Source: VRUE01 sp963715455 (GTDB lineage: Bacteria; Actinomycetota; Thermoleophilia; Solirubrobacterales; 70-9). Taken from it: DNA of 64,000 nt. Below, piece after piece: positions 57,902-64,000 of the stretch. The notes under the pieces are model-generated. The model saw nothing but the letters and a program-made list of their open reading frames with translations, searched no databases and was not told the origin of the DNA. Within the stretch, counting starts at the first letter, position 1, and each line of letters starts with the position of its first letter. Position numbers and translations under genes: made by a program. The stretch spans positions 1,860,001 to 1,924,000 of the forward strand of contig OY970245.1 in the NCBI GenBank assembly GCA_963715455.1. The letters are read 5' to 3'.

Positions 57902-58447
57902 CTAAGACTGGTTGAAGAAGCCTTTGTCGAGGAGGCGCGCCTTCTCCTCGGCGGAGACCTCGACGTTGCGCGGCGTCAGCAGGAAGATCTTCTCGGCGAT
58001 GCGCTGCATGCCACCGTCAAGCGAGTAGGTGAGCCCCGAGCAGAAGTCGATCATCCGCTTGGAGAGCTCATGGTCGGTCGTCTGCAAATTGAGGATCACC
58101 GGCACTGAGCGCTTGAACTGATCGGCGACTTGCTGGGCGTCATTGAAGTTGCGTGGGATGACCAGGTGGACCTGGACATCGGAGTCGCCGTTGTTGACGG
58201 GCCGCAGAGTGCGGGTCCGCGAGGCCGAGATCGGCTCGTCGTCGGCGAAGATGTCATCGATCTCGTCACGGCGCGAGCGGCGCGAGGTCGGCAGGCGGCG
58301 AACCTGGGCCTGCTCGCGGCGACCCTCGAAAGCCTCTTCGGTGCCCGTTTCAGGGTCGTAGTCGTCTTCGTACTCGGGGCCGTAGTCGTGGTCCTCGGCA
58401 AGGCCGAAGTAGACCAGCGCTCTATGCCATGTGTCTCGCAAAGCCAT
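57902..58447 (-). CDS. sepF: Cell division protein SepF
   Basis: A 181-residue FtsZ-membrane linker. The N-terminal amphipathic helix MALRDTWHRALVYFGL is followed by an acidic/arginine linker and the SepF core VQVHLVIPRNFNDAQQVADQ, PVILNLQTTDHELSKRMIDF and GLTYSLDGGMQRIAEKIFLL. The C-terminal extension ends KGFFNQS. AGAGG lies 8 bases before the ATG. ftsZ is not in the window. Confidence 0.94.
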   Translation of the reverse strand: MALRDTWHRALVYFGLAEDHDYGPEYEDDYDPETGTEEAFEGRREQAQVRRLPTSRRSRRDEIDDIFADDEPISASRTRTLRPVNNGDSDVQVHLVIPRNFNDAQQVADQFKRSVPVILNLQTTDHELSKRMIDFCSGLTYSLDGGMQRIAEKIFLLTPRNVEVSAEEKARLLDKGFFNQS

Positions 58448-58490
58448 GGTTTCGGCCTCTTTCGGCTCTGAGGGGGCGATTCCTCCAGAG

Positions 58491-58496
58491 ATTATG
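58491..58496 (-). promoter_or_regulatory. Candidate -10 box of sepF
   Basis: CATAAT on the minus strand, 43 bases before the sepF ATG. It lies just downstream of the 82-base palindrome, and no good -35 was seen because the palindrome occupies that place. Confidence 0.35.
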
Positions 58497-58512
58497 GCTC
58501 ATACGTAATTGG

Positions 58513-58594
58513 CCGGCGGGTCCTGTCGTGGGGCAGGGGGCCTGGGGGCGAGGTGTACGTCCTCGACCCCCTGCCCCACGACAGGACCCGCCGG
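58513..58594. repeat. 82-base near-perfect palindrome between yggS and sepF
   Basis: A perfect 28-bp stem, CCGGCGGGTCCTGTCGTGGG followed by GCAGGGGG, pairs with its complement at 58567-58594. The 26-base loop contains a further short CGAGG...CCTCG pair. It is the strongest hairpin in the window. It may end the cca-pgeF-yggS transcript before sepF, but there is no T-run. Its core GGCGGGTCCTGT also occurs in the terminator at 3513-3549. Confidence 0.75.
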
Positions 58595-58601
58595 AGAGGC
58601 G

Positions 58602-59234
58602 TCAGATGTAGAGCGCTGTGCCCAGGCGGATGATGGTGGCTCCCTCCTGGACAGCGACTTTCCAATCCTGGGAGGTGCCCATTGAGAGGCGCTCTAGGTT
58701 GTGGTGAGCTGCTAGCTCTCGGAGGCGGGCGAAATAGGGACGGGAGTGCTCTGGGTCCTGGCTGAAGGGGGGCATCGCCATCAGGCCGGAGACGCGGACC
58801 GGGCAGCGCTCGATGAACTCCCTGAGATCTTCTGGGGCGACGCCGCCCTTGCCCTGCTCGCCGGCGACGTTGACCTCGACCAGCACTTCGGTCTCGGGCT
58901 CGGCGTGACGAGATAGCTGGGCGAGGACTGAATCCGTGGCAACCGAGTGGATCAGCCGACAGCAGGGCAGCAACTGCTTCACCTTGCGGCTCTGCAAGTT
59001 GCCGATGAAGTCCCACTCGAAGGCATCGCCCCAGCGCTCGCGCTTGGCGGCGAGGTCCTGCTGGCGATTCTCGCCGACCAGGCGAACGCCGGCCTCGGCC
59101 AGGGCGCCCATCTCCTCCAACGGCACGTACTTGCTGGCCGCGAGAATCTCTACCTCTGGGCCGGCGATCTCAAGGACCCCTTCGAGATTGGCTGCGATCT
59201 TGGCCGGCTCAAGCCCGTGGATCAGGCCGGGCAC
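58602..59234 (-). CDS. Pyridoxal phosphate homeostasis protein (YggS/YBL036C family)
   Basis: A 210-residue single-domain PLP-binding protein with the lysine in EILAASKYVP (K35), VGENRQQDLAAK, IGNLQSRKVKQL and SMGTSQDWKVAVQEGATIIR. It is common beside sepF, proC and pgeF. The GTG at 59234 immediately follows the pgeF stop. A long upward extension is in the wrong frame of pgeF. Confidence 0.92.
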   Translation of the reverse strand: MPGLIHGLEPAKIAANLEGVLEIAGPEVEILAASKYVPLEEMGALAEAGVRLVGENRQQDLAAKRERWGDAFEWDFIGNLQSRKVKQLLPCCRLIHSVATDSVLAQLSRHAEPETEVLVEVNVAGEQGKGGVAPEDLREFIERCPVRVSGLMAMPPFSQDPEHSRPYFARLRELAAHHNLERLSMGTSQDWKVAVQEGATIIRLGTALYI

Positions 59235-59235
59235 G

Positions 59236-59904
59236 TCAGGTCCGCTCCGCGTCAAGCCAGACGAGCCCGCCCTGGCGACCAGGGCCCGCGTCGCGCCGGT
59301 GGGAGAAGAAGAGCTCCTCCTCGCAGGCGGTGCAGAGACCGGCGACCTGCACCTCCCCCACCCCAGCCTGGCGCAGCAGGCGGCTGGCAACCTCGGGCAA
59401 GTCGAGCATCCGACCGCTGGCGACCCCCGCACCGAGACTGGCGAAGGTCTCGAGCACCTCGTCGCCAACCTCGTAACAACAAGGGCCGATCCCCGGACCG
59501 ATCGCCGCCGAGCCGGCGCCGACCGCTGCGGCGCCGCGCGCCACGATTCCCGCCGCCAGGCCCCGCCAGCCGCAGTGGAGGATCGCGGCCCCCTCGGGAC
59601 CGACGAGGGCGACGGGCAGGCAATCGGCGGTGAAGACGAGGGGCGCCAATTCGGGGCCGCGGACCACGTGTCCATCGGCCTCGGCGGGCGGGGTCGCCGA
59701 CCCATCGTGGAAAGCCAGCTCCACACCGTGCACCTGGCGAGCGCTGGGGATCTGGTCGACAGAGAGGCCCAGGGCCGCGGCAAGCCGCTCTCGGCCATCC
59801 TTCAAGGAGCCCGCCGAGCGCGTTGGGAAGACGGCCGTCGCACCTGGCAGCGGCGCCTCCAGCCAGCGCACGCCGTCCACCTCACGCCAATCCATCAGCC
59901 GCAC
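59236..59904 (-). CDS. pgeF: Peptidoglycan editing factor/multicopper polyphenol oxidase family protein
   Basis: A 222-residue YfiH/PgeF-type enzyme with metal/active-site residues in RQVHGVE (H59), FTADCLPVAL (C95), ILHCGWRGLAAG (H110) and IGPGIGPCCYEVG. In E. coli PgeF removes misincorporated L-serine from peptidoglycan precursors. Other members have laccase or purine nucleoside activities, so activity is uncertain. It overlaps cca by 10 bases. Confidence 0.88.
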   Translation of the reverse strand: MRLMDWREVDGVRWLEAPLPGATAVFPTRSAGSLKDGRERLAAALGLSVDQIPSARQVHGVELAFHDGSATPPAEADGHVVRGPELAPLVFTADCLPVALVGPEGAAILHCGWRGLAAGIVARGAAAVGAGSAAIGPGIGPCCYEVGDEVLETFASLGAGVASGRMLDLPEVASRLLRQAGVGEVQVAGLCTACEEELFFSHRRDAGPGRQGGLVWLDAERT

Positions 59905-61007
59905 CTCGCAACCCGCAAGGCAACGGCCAACTCCTCATCGGCATCGCTGACTTCACCGTCGAGCTTGCTGTGCAGCGCCTGCTTCAGCCCTCTGCCGACC
60001 GCTGGCCCCTGCGGCACACCGGCGGCGATCAGATCTTCGCCGTCGATCTCCAGCTTCACGCTGCGCCACTTGCTCACGTAGTCATCCAGCCACTCCGCCC
60101 CCAGCGCGCGAGCGATCACCAGCTCGATCGGGCCATAGTCCTCAGCCAGGACCACACCCTCCGAAGGACGAGCTGGGCGACGCCTCGCCAGTTCCTGCTC
60201 TCCGCCAAAGGGCTCCATGGCGGCGGCAAACAGGGCGCGATCGCGCGGCGCAAACTTGCGCCACGGCTCGGCCGCAAGCACGGCTTCCGCCTTTTCGACC
60301 AGATCGCTACCACCGTCGGCAAGCACGATCACACCCCACTCCTCCAACAACCGGAACGCACGTCCCGCATTGGGGTCGGCGGCCAGGCGCATCAGCTCCG
60401 CATCGCGACGATTCGCCGAGACAGCGCCCAGGTCCGCGTCGCGCAACCGCCGCTCAGTCTGCGGCTCCAGGGAGAGGTCGAGGCGGGCCGCGTAGCGGGC
60501 CGCGCGGATCGCCCGCGTCGGGTCGTCCTCGAAGGAACCCTCGTGCAGAATGCGCAGCCGCTTCTCCGCCAGGTCCGCCTTGCCGCCGAACGGGTCGATC
60601 AGGCTCGCCTCTCCCTGCAGCGGGATCGCCATCGCGTTCACCGTGAAGTCGCGGCGGGCTAGGTCGGCCTGCAGATTCGTGCTCGGCTCGACGACCGGCA
60701 GGGCACCGGGACGCGGGTAGCTCTCCGAGCGGGCGGCGGCGATGTCCACCTCGTGGCCATCGAGCTTCAGCTTGGCCGTGCCGAAACGCTCGTGGGAGAC
60801 GGCGTCGGCCCCCAATCGCGCGGTTAGCGCATTCGCGTCGCCCACTACGACCAGGTCGACGTCACCCCGGTCTCGGCCGAGCAGCAGGTCGCGCACAGCT
60901 CCACCAACGAGGTAGACCGGGTCACCGGCGGCATCGCGCACAGCATCCAGCTCGGGGTAGGCCTGCTGCAGCCGCTCCCCAAGGTTCTCCGGGTAGACCT
61001 CCACCAT
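59895..61007 (-). CDS. cca: CCA tRNA nucleotidyltransferase family protein
   Basis: A 370-residue class II nucleotidyltransferase with LVGGAVRDLLLGRDRGDVDLV (metal aspartates at about 49 and 51), RRDFTVNAMAIPLQG and the RNA-binding DPTRAIRAARYAARL. It adds or repairs the 3' CCA of tRNA, or could be an A-adding enzyme if split from a CC-adding paralogue. No HD domain is seen. The ATG overlaps the hisF stop by one base. Confidence 0.88.
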   Translation of the reverse strand: MVEVYPENLGERLQQAYPELDAVRDAAGDPVYLVGGAVRDLLLGRDRGDVDLVVVGDANALTARLGADAVSHERFGTAKLKLDGHEVDIAAARSESYPRPGALPVVEPSTNLQADLARRDFTVNAMAIPLQGEASLIDPFGGKADLAEKRLRILHEGSFEDDPTRAIRAARYAARLDLSLEPQTERRLRDADLGAVSANRRDAELMRLAADPNAGRAFRLLEEWGVIVLADGGSDLVEKAEAVLAAEPWRKFAPRDRALFAAAMEPFGGEQELARRRPARPSEGVVLAEDYGPIELVIARALGAEWLDDYVSKWRSVKLEIDGEDLIAAGVPQGPAVGRGLKQALHSKLDGEVSDADEELAVALRVARCG

Positions 61008-61765
61008 CAGAGTCGGACGGGAATCCCATCCGCTGCCAAGCGTTGCTTGGCCTCCGCCACCCGGTAGGTGCCGTAGTGGAAGATCGAGGCGCAGAGCACC
61101 GCGTCAGCGCCCCCGGCGGAGATCGCCTCGCTGAGGTGATCGAGCGTGCCGGCGCCACCCGAGGCGATCACCGGCACCGGGACTGCGTCGGCGACCGCGC
61201 GGGTCAGCTCGATGTCGTAACCGTCGTTGGTGCCGTCGCGGTCCATGCTGGTCAGCAGCACCTCCCCCGCCCCTCGCTCAACCGCCTCGCTCGCCCAAGC
61301 GACCGCCTCACGACCGTCGACCCGCTTGCGCCCCCCGTTGACGTAGACGCCCCAGCCGTCGGCTTCGCGTTTCGCATCGATCGCGATAACCACGCACTGG
61401 GCGCCGAACTGGGCGGCCAGCTCGCCGAGCAGCTCGGGCCGGGCGAGGGCCGAGGAGTTGACCGAGACCTTGTCGGCGCCGGCGTCGAGCACGGCCTGAG
61501 CATCCTCGACCGAGCGGATGCCGCCGCCGATCGTGAAGGGGATGAAGACGTTGTCGGCGGTGCGCCGCGCCAGCTCGACGATCGTCTCGCGCTTCTCGTG
61601 CGAGGCGGTGATGTCGAGGAAGACGAGCTCGTCGGCGCCCTCGGCGTCGTAGCGCTCAGCCAGCTCGACCGGGTCGCCGGCGTCGCGCAGGCCGACGAAG
61701 TTGGTGCCCTTGACGACGCGCCCGGCGTCGACGTCGAGACAGGGAATGACTCGCTTGAGGACCAT
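61007..61765 (-). CDS. hisF: Imidazole glycerol phosphate synthase subunit HisF
   Basis: Cyclase subunit that forms IGP and AICAR with ammonia from HisH. The 252-residue (beta-alpha)8 barrel has the catalytic D11 in VIPCLDVDAGRVVKG, GADELVFLDITAS, TIGGGIRS, the second aspartate in VVIAIDAKRE, and VIASGGAGTLDHL. The ATG at 61765 is 6 bases after a TACGCT box, so hisF may have its own transcript after the intervening secreted-protein gene. Confidence 0.96.
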   Translation of the reverse strand: MVLKRVIPCLDVDAGRVVKGTNFVGLRDAGDPVELAERYDAEGADELVFLDITASHEKRETIVELARRTADNVFIPFTIGGGIRSVEDAQAVLDAGADKVSVNSSALARPELLGELAAQFGAQCVVIAIDAKREADGWGVYVNGGRKRVDGREAVAWASEAVERGAGEVLLTSMDRDGTNDGYDIELTRAVADAVPVPVIASGGAGTLDHLSEAISAGGADAVLCASIFHYGTYRVAEAKQRLAADGIPVRL

Positions 61766-61771
61766 TGCGCA

Positions 61772-61777
61772 AGCGTA
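61772..61777 (-). promoter_or_regulatory. Candidate -10 box of hisF (leaderless type)
   Basis: TACGCT on the minus strand, 6 bases before the ATG at 61765. Confidence 0.55.
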
Positions 61778-61811
61778 GATGGTGGCGGCGGCCCACATCG
61801 CCCATCGGTTG

Positions 61812-62405
61812 CTACGTCCTGAGGTAGAGCGGGGATAACGACCGGTATAAGGCTTCCAGGATCTGTTCTTCGGGGCAGAAAGTCCCTTTGGTCCAGAGCA
61901 TGTCGGGGGCAAGGGAGAGATGCCCCACTCCACCTACGTTTTTGATTAACGCACCGAGGAATTCCCCCAACCCCGCTGCCCACGTATAAAAGCAATCGAA
62001 GAACCCAAAACAGCTTATTTCTATCAGCAGATTACCGCCGCCCGTCACCCTTCCGACTTCGAGCCCTTCATTTAATACGTAGATGTTGTCGAGCTGCTGC
62101 GTGCTAACCGAACAGCCAAACGTGCAGCTCGTGAAAGTCAGCGACGTAATAGTGAACTGCACTGGCCCGAACGATTGTAAGCCGCCGGTTATCCGCGTGC
62201 CCGACATTAAGCTGTTGCAGCTCACGTTCAGCACAGGGTTTTCAAAGATGAGTTTTTCGGTGGTTACGAAGTGAATCGTCGATGCTTCTATGCAGCCCCC
62301 GCTGTGATTCGTGCAGATTTGGGTGCTTTCACCGGATGCGGCACTGGGCCCGAGGAGGAGCATGAACAGTGCGCTGGCAATGCCGAGAGAGATGATGCGC
62401 TTCAT
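61812..62405 (-). CDS. Secreted cysteine-containing protein of unknown function, lower GC
   Basis: A 197-residue protein with a clear signal peptide (MKRIISLGIASALFMLLLGP, cleavage near SAASGES) and about nine further cysteines spaced as in CTNHSGGC, LNVSCNS, TFTSCTFGCSVS and FGFFDCF. The block FTITSLTFTSCTFGCSVS recalls a family of secreted proteins expanded in Solirubrobacterales-type genomes, from memory only. GGAGGCGG 5-6 bases before the ATG supports the start. Its codons and base use are visibly AT-richer than those of the his genes on both sides, so it may be acquired. Confidence 0.7.
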   Translation of the reverse strand: MKRIISLGIASALFMLLLGPSAASGESTQICTNHSGGCIEASTIHFVTTEKLIFENPVLNVSCNSLMSGTRITGGLQSFGPVQFTITSLTFTSCTFGCSVSTQQLDNIYVLNEGLEVGRVTGGGNLLIEISCFGFFDCFYTWAAGLGEFLGALIKNVGGVGHLSLAPDMLWTKGTFCPEEQILEALYRSLSPLYLRT

Positions 62406-62591
62406 GTGTCCGCCTCCGGTCGCCCTTGGTCCAATTAGAACACTCTCTAGTCGATCCATCTGGGTCGGGTCAAAAAGACCGACGTTTGCCGGCTATGCGC
62501 TCAGGCAGGTCGAGAGCACGAAGGCGAAATTGCCCATGGAGGCGAGAAAGCACAGGCATCACATGCGCGAATCGGCGCGCGTGCACTGCGC
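62406..62591 (-). other. 186-base AT-richer gap between hisA and the secreted-protein gene
   Basis: Besides the ribosome site of the secreted-protein gene, it holds a GTCGGTC-TTTTT-GACCCGAC hairpin with one bulge at about 62466-62485 and a possible promoter, TTGACC followed at 17-18 bases by CTAGAGA. The hairpin could end the hisA transcript. No gene was found in it. Confidence 0.4.
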
Positions 62592-63323
62592 TCAGCGATA
62601 CGGGCCGAGAGCCTCGATCGCCTCCGCGACGGTGAACTTGAGCTCGTAGAGGGCGCGGCCGACGATCGCGCCCTCGACGTTGGGCGCGGCGATGCGCGAG
62701 AGGGTCTCGAGGTCGGCGATCGTCCCGACCCCGCCTGAGGCGATCACCTGAGCCTCGGTCCCGGCGGCGATGCGGTTCAGCTCGTCGATCGCCGGCCCTT
62801 CCATCGTGCCGTCGACCTCGATCGCCGTGCAGAGGAAGCGGGCGACGCCGCGCTCACCGAGGTCGGCGACCGCCGCGGCGACGTCGACGTCGCTGGTCTC
62901 GGTCCAGCCGGCGAGCGAGACCTTGCCGTCGCGCGCGTCGACCGAGACGACGACGCGCTCGCCGTGCTGCTCGACCGTCCTGGCGAGGAAGTCCGGGTCG
63001 CGCAGCGCCGCCGTGCCGATCACCACGCGCTCGGCCCCGGCATCGAGCAGTGCCGCAACCGAGCCCGCGTCGCGCAGGCCGCCGCCGACCTGGATCGGGC
63101 ACTCGACCGCGGCGGCGATGCGGCGCACCGCATCGAGGTTTTGCGGCTCGCCGGCCTTCGCTCCGTCGAGGTCGACGACGTGCAGAAATTCCGCCCCTTC
63201 GCCCGCCCAGCGGGTCGCGGCGTTGACCGGGTCGGCGTCATAGGCGGTCTCGCGCTCGTAGTCGCCCTGCGTCAGGCGCACGGCCCGGCCGCCGCGGATG
63301 TCGATCGCGGGATAGAGGATCAC
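62592..63323 (-). CDS. hisA: Phosphoribosylformimino-5-aminoimidazole carboxamide ribotide isomerase
   Basis: Isomerises ProFAR to PRFAR in histidine synthesis. The 243-residue barrel starts MILYPAIDIRGGRAVRLTQG with catalytic D8 and continues FLHVVDLDGAKAG, IQVGGGLRD, VVSVDARDGKV, CTAIEVDGTMEG and QVIASGGVGTIADL. In many Actinobacteria HisA doubles as TrpF (PriA). Whether this one does cannot be told here. It overlaps hisH by four bases. Confidence 0.95.
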   Translation of the reverse strand: MILYPAIDIRGGRAVRLTQGDYERETAYDADPVNAATRWAGEGAEFLHVVDLDGAKAGEPQNLDAVRRIAAAVECPIQVGGGLRDAGSVAALLDAGAERVVIGTAALRDPDFLARTVEQHGERVVVSVDARDGKVSLAGWTETSDVDVAAAVADLGERGVARFLCTAIEVDGTMEGPAIDELNRIAAGTEAQVIASGGVGTIADLETLSRIAAPNVEGAIVGRALYELKFTVAEAIEALGPYR

Positions 63324-63946
63324 GCCGGCACGGAGGCGCAGATGCCGGCGAAGTTGGAGAGCAGGCGCAGCCCGGCGGCGCTCGACTTCTCCGGGTGGAA
63401 CTGGACGCCGAAGACGTTGTCGCGCTCGGCGACCGAGGCAAAGCGACTGCCGTAGACCGCCGTGCCCAGCAACTCGTCTGCCTGTGGGCGCGGTGCGAAA
63501 GAGTGCACGTGGTAGAAGGGCGTCTCCGACTCGATGCCCGCGGTAAGCCGCGACTCACGCTCCCAGCGCACCGGCGACCAGCCGATGTGGGGCACCTTGA
63601 GGCCGGGCGCCTCTAGTCCGTCCACGGGGCCGGAGAGCAGGCCGAGGCCCTCAGCCCCGCCAAGCTCAGTGGTCGAGTCGAAGAGCAGCTGCAGGCCTAG
63701 GCAGATGCCGAGGATCGGCGTGCCCGCCCCGTGGCACTCGGCAACCAACTCGTCGAGGCCAAGGCCGCGGATGCCCTGCATCGCCCGTGGGAAGGCGCCG
63801 ACTCCAGGCAAGATCAGCCCGTCAGCGGCGCGGACCGTCTCGGCGTCGCTGGCGATAGTCGCCTTGGCACCGACGTGCTCGAGCGCCTTCTCGACCGAGC
63901 GCAGGTTGCCCATGCCGTAGTCGAGGATGCAGATGCTGGCTGTCAT
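63320..63946 (-). CDS. hisH: Imidazole glycerol phosphate synthase subunit HisH
   Basis: Glutaminase subunit that feeds ammonia to HisF. The 208-residue class I GATase has the nucleophile in LGICLGLQLLFD (C82), the oxyanion strand PGVGAF, and the catalytic pair in VQFHPEKSSAAG. Order hisB-hisH-hisA-(insert)-hisF on one strand is otherwise normal. Confidence 0.96.
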   Translation of the reverse strand: MTASICILDYGMGNLRSVEKALEHVGAKATIASDAETVRAADGLILPGVGAFPRAMQGIRGLGLDELVAECHGAGTPILGICLGLQLLFDSTTELGGAEGLGLLSGPVDGLEAPGLKVPHIGWSPVRWERESRLTAGIESETPFYHVHSFAPRPQADELLGTAVYGSRFASVAERDNVFGVQFHPEKSSAAGLRLLSNFAGICASVPA

Positions 63947-63999
63947 TCGCTCAATGTCCCCTTGGTCGAGGGCACGCCACTCTCCTCGGGGTCGACCGA
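63943..63999 (-). CDS. hisB: Imidazoleglycerol-phosphate dehydratase, C-terminal fragment
   Basis: The last 18 residues, SVDPEESGVPSTKGTLSE, run off the right edge. The ending GVPSTKGTL is diagnostic of HisB. ATGA overlap with hisH shows coupling in the his operon. Confidence 0.85.
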   Translation of the reverse strand, partial: SVDPEESGVPSTKGTLSE

Positions 64000-64000
64000 G

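Noticed and set aside
59235..59798. Upstream extension of the yggS gene
   Set aside because: It lies in pgeF in another frame, arginine/serine-rich; the GTG after the pgeF stop fits the family length.
1..64000. tRNA, rRNA, CRISPR arrays, transposases, prophage
   Set aside because: No cloverleaf, no regularly spaced repeats and no transposase or phage motifs were seen; a tRNAscan or CRISPR search would settle it.

Overview
The window is a GC-rich, tightly packed stretch of actinobacterial chromosome. The gene content points to a deep-branching member of the class Thermoleophilia (Solirubrobacterales type), judged from protein family resemblance and not from rRNA, which is absent. Supporting signs are SepF with no ftsZ nearby, an RNase J behind dapBA, an RsiG-like gene beside an FHA gene and an FtsR-like MerR gene, DapL-type diaminopimelate synthesis, a MurT/GatD pair, and a surface protein built on V-T-G-K-Q-I-K-N-G-S-I-T repeats. 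No tRNA, rRNA, CRISPR, prophage or insertion sequence was recognised.

Layout. 1-3.5 kb: end of an M16 peptidase gene, dapB, dapA and RNase J, with a 165-bp imperfect palindrome between dapB and dapA. 3.6-5.8 kb: a histidine kinase and response regulator facing away from ftsK. 5.8-16.3 kb (plus strand): ftsK, a RodZ-like protein, cinA, thpR, recA, a small membrane protein, miaB, miaA, dapF, dapL. 16.3-19.1 kb (minus): a cupredoxin-like lipoprotein, an MBL hydrolase and an SDR. 19.2-21 kb: hflX and dut. 21-25.3 kb (minus): a five-gene unit with a methyltransferase, a lipid kinase, murT, a second methyltransferase and gatD. 25.3-29.1 kb (plus): a cyclophilin, a peroxiredoxin, a hydrolase, a VKOR/DsbA disulfide pair and a membrane protein. 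29.1-31.9 kb: a lipid module (methyltransferase, SDR, SCP2-type thiolase) with an upstream palindrome. 32-40.6 kb: CcdA, small genes, dinB, a WS/DGAT acyltransferase, a secreted metalloprotease, nadE, a thioesterase and a membrane-bound HTH/RskA-like regulator. 40.6-44.3 kb (minus): a five-gene unit, RsiG-like, FHA, FtsR-like, SRPBCC and an ADPS-like FAD oxidase, behind a clear sigma-A type promoter. 44.3-55.5 kb (minus): the classical rpsB-tsf-pyrH-frr-uppS-cdsA-dxr-rseP-ispG-proS-pgsA run, interrupted by a frameshifted surface-protein gene. 55.7-61 kb (minus): a pseudouridine synthase, lspA, yggT, proC, sepF, yggS, pgeF and cca. 61-64 kb (minus): hisF, hisA, hisH and the end of hisB, with an AT-richer secreted-protein gene lodged between hisA and hisF.

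The genes combine into cell-envelope construction (DAP, lipid II amidation, isoprenoid, phospholipid and neutral lipid synthesis), cell division (ftsK, sepF, ftsR-like) and translation. Three enzymes look altered: DapF has serine at both catalytic cysteine positions, MiaA lacks an internal block of about 45 residues, and the RluD-like pseudouridine synthase lacks its S4 domain. About twenty genes carry a TANNNT -10 box only 5-9 bases before the start codon, which suggests widespread leaderless transcription. Several long palindromes, one inside rpsB, suggest a mobile or repetitive palindrome population.
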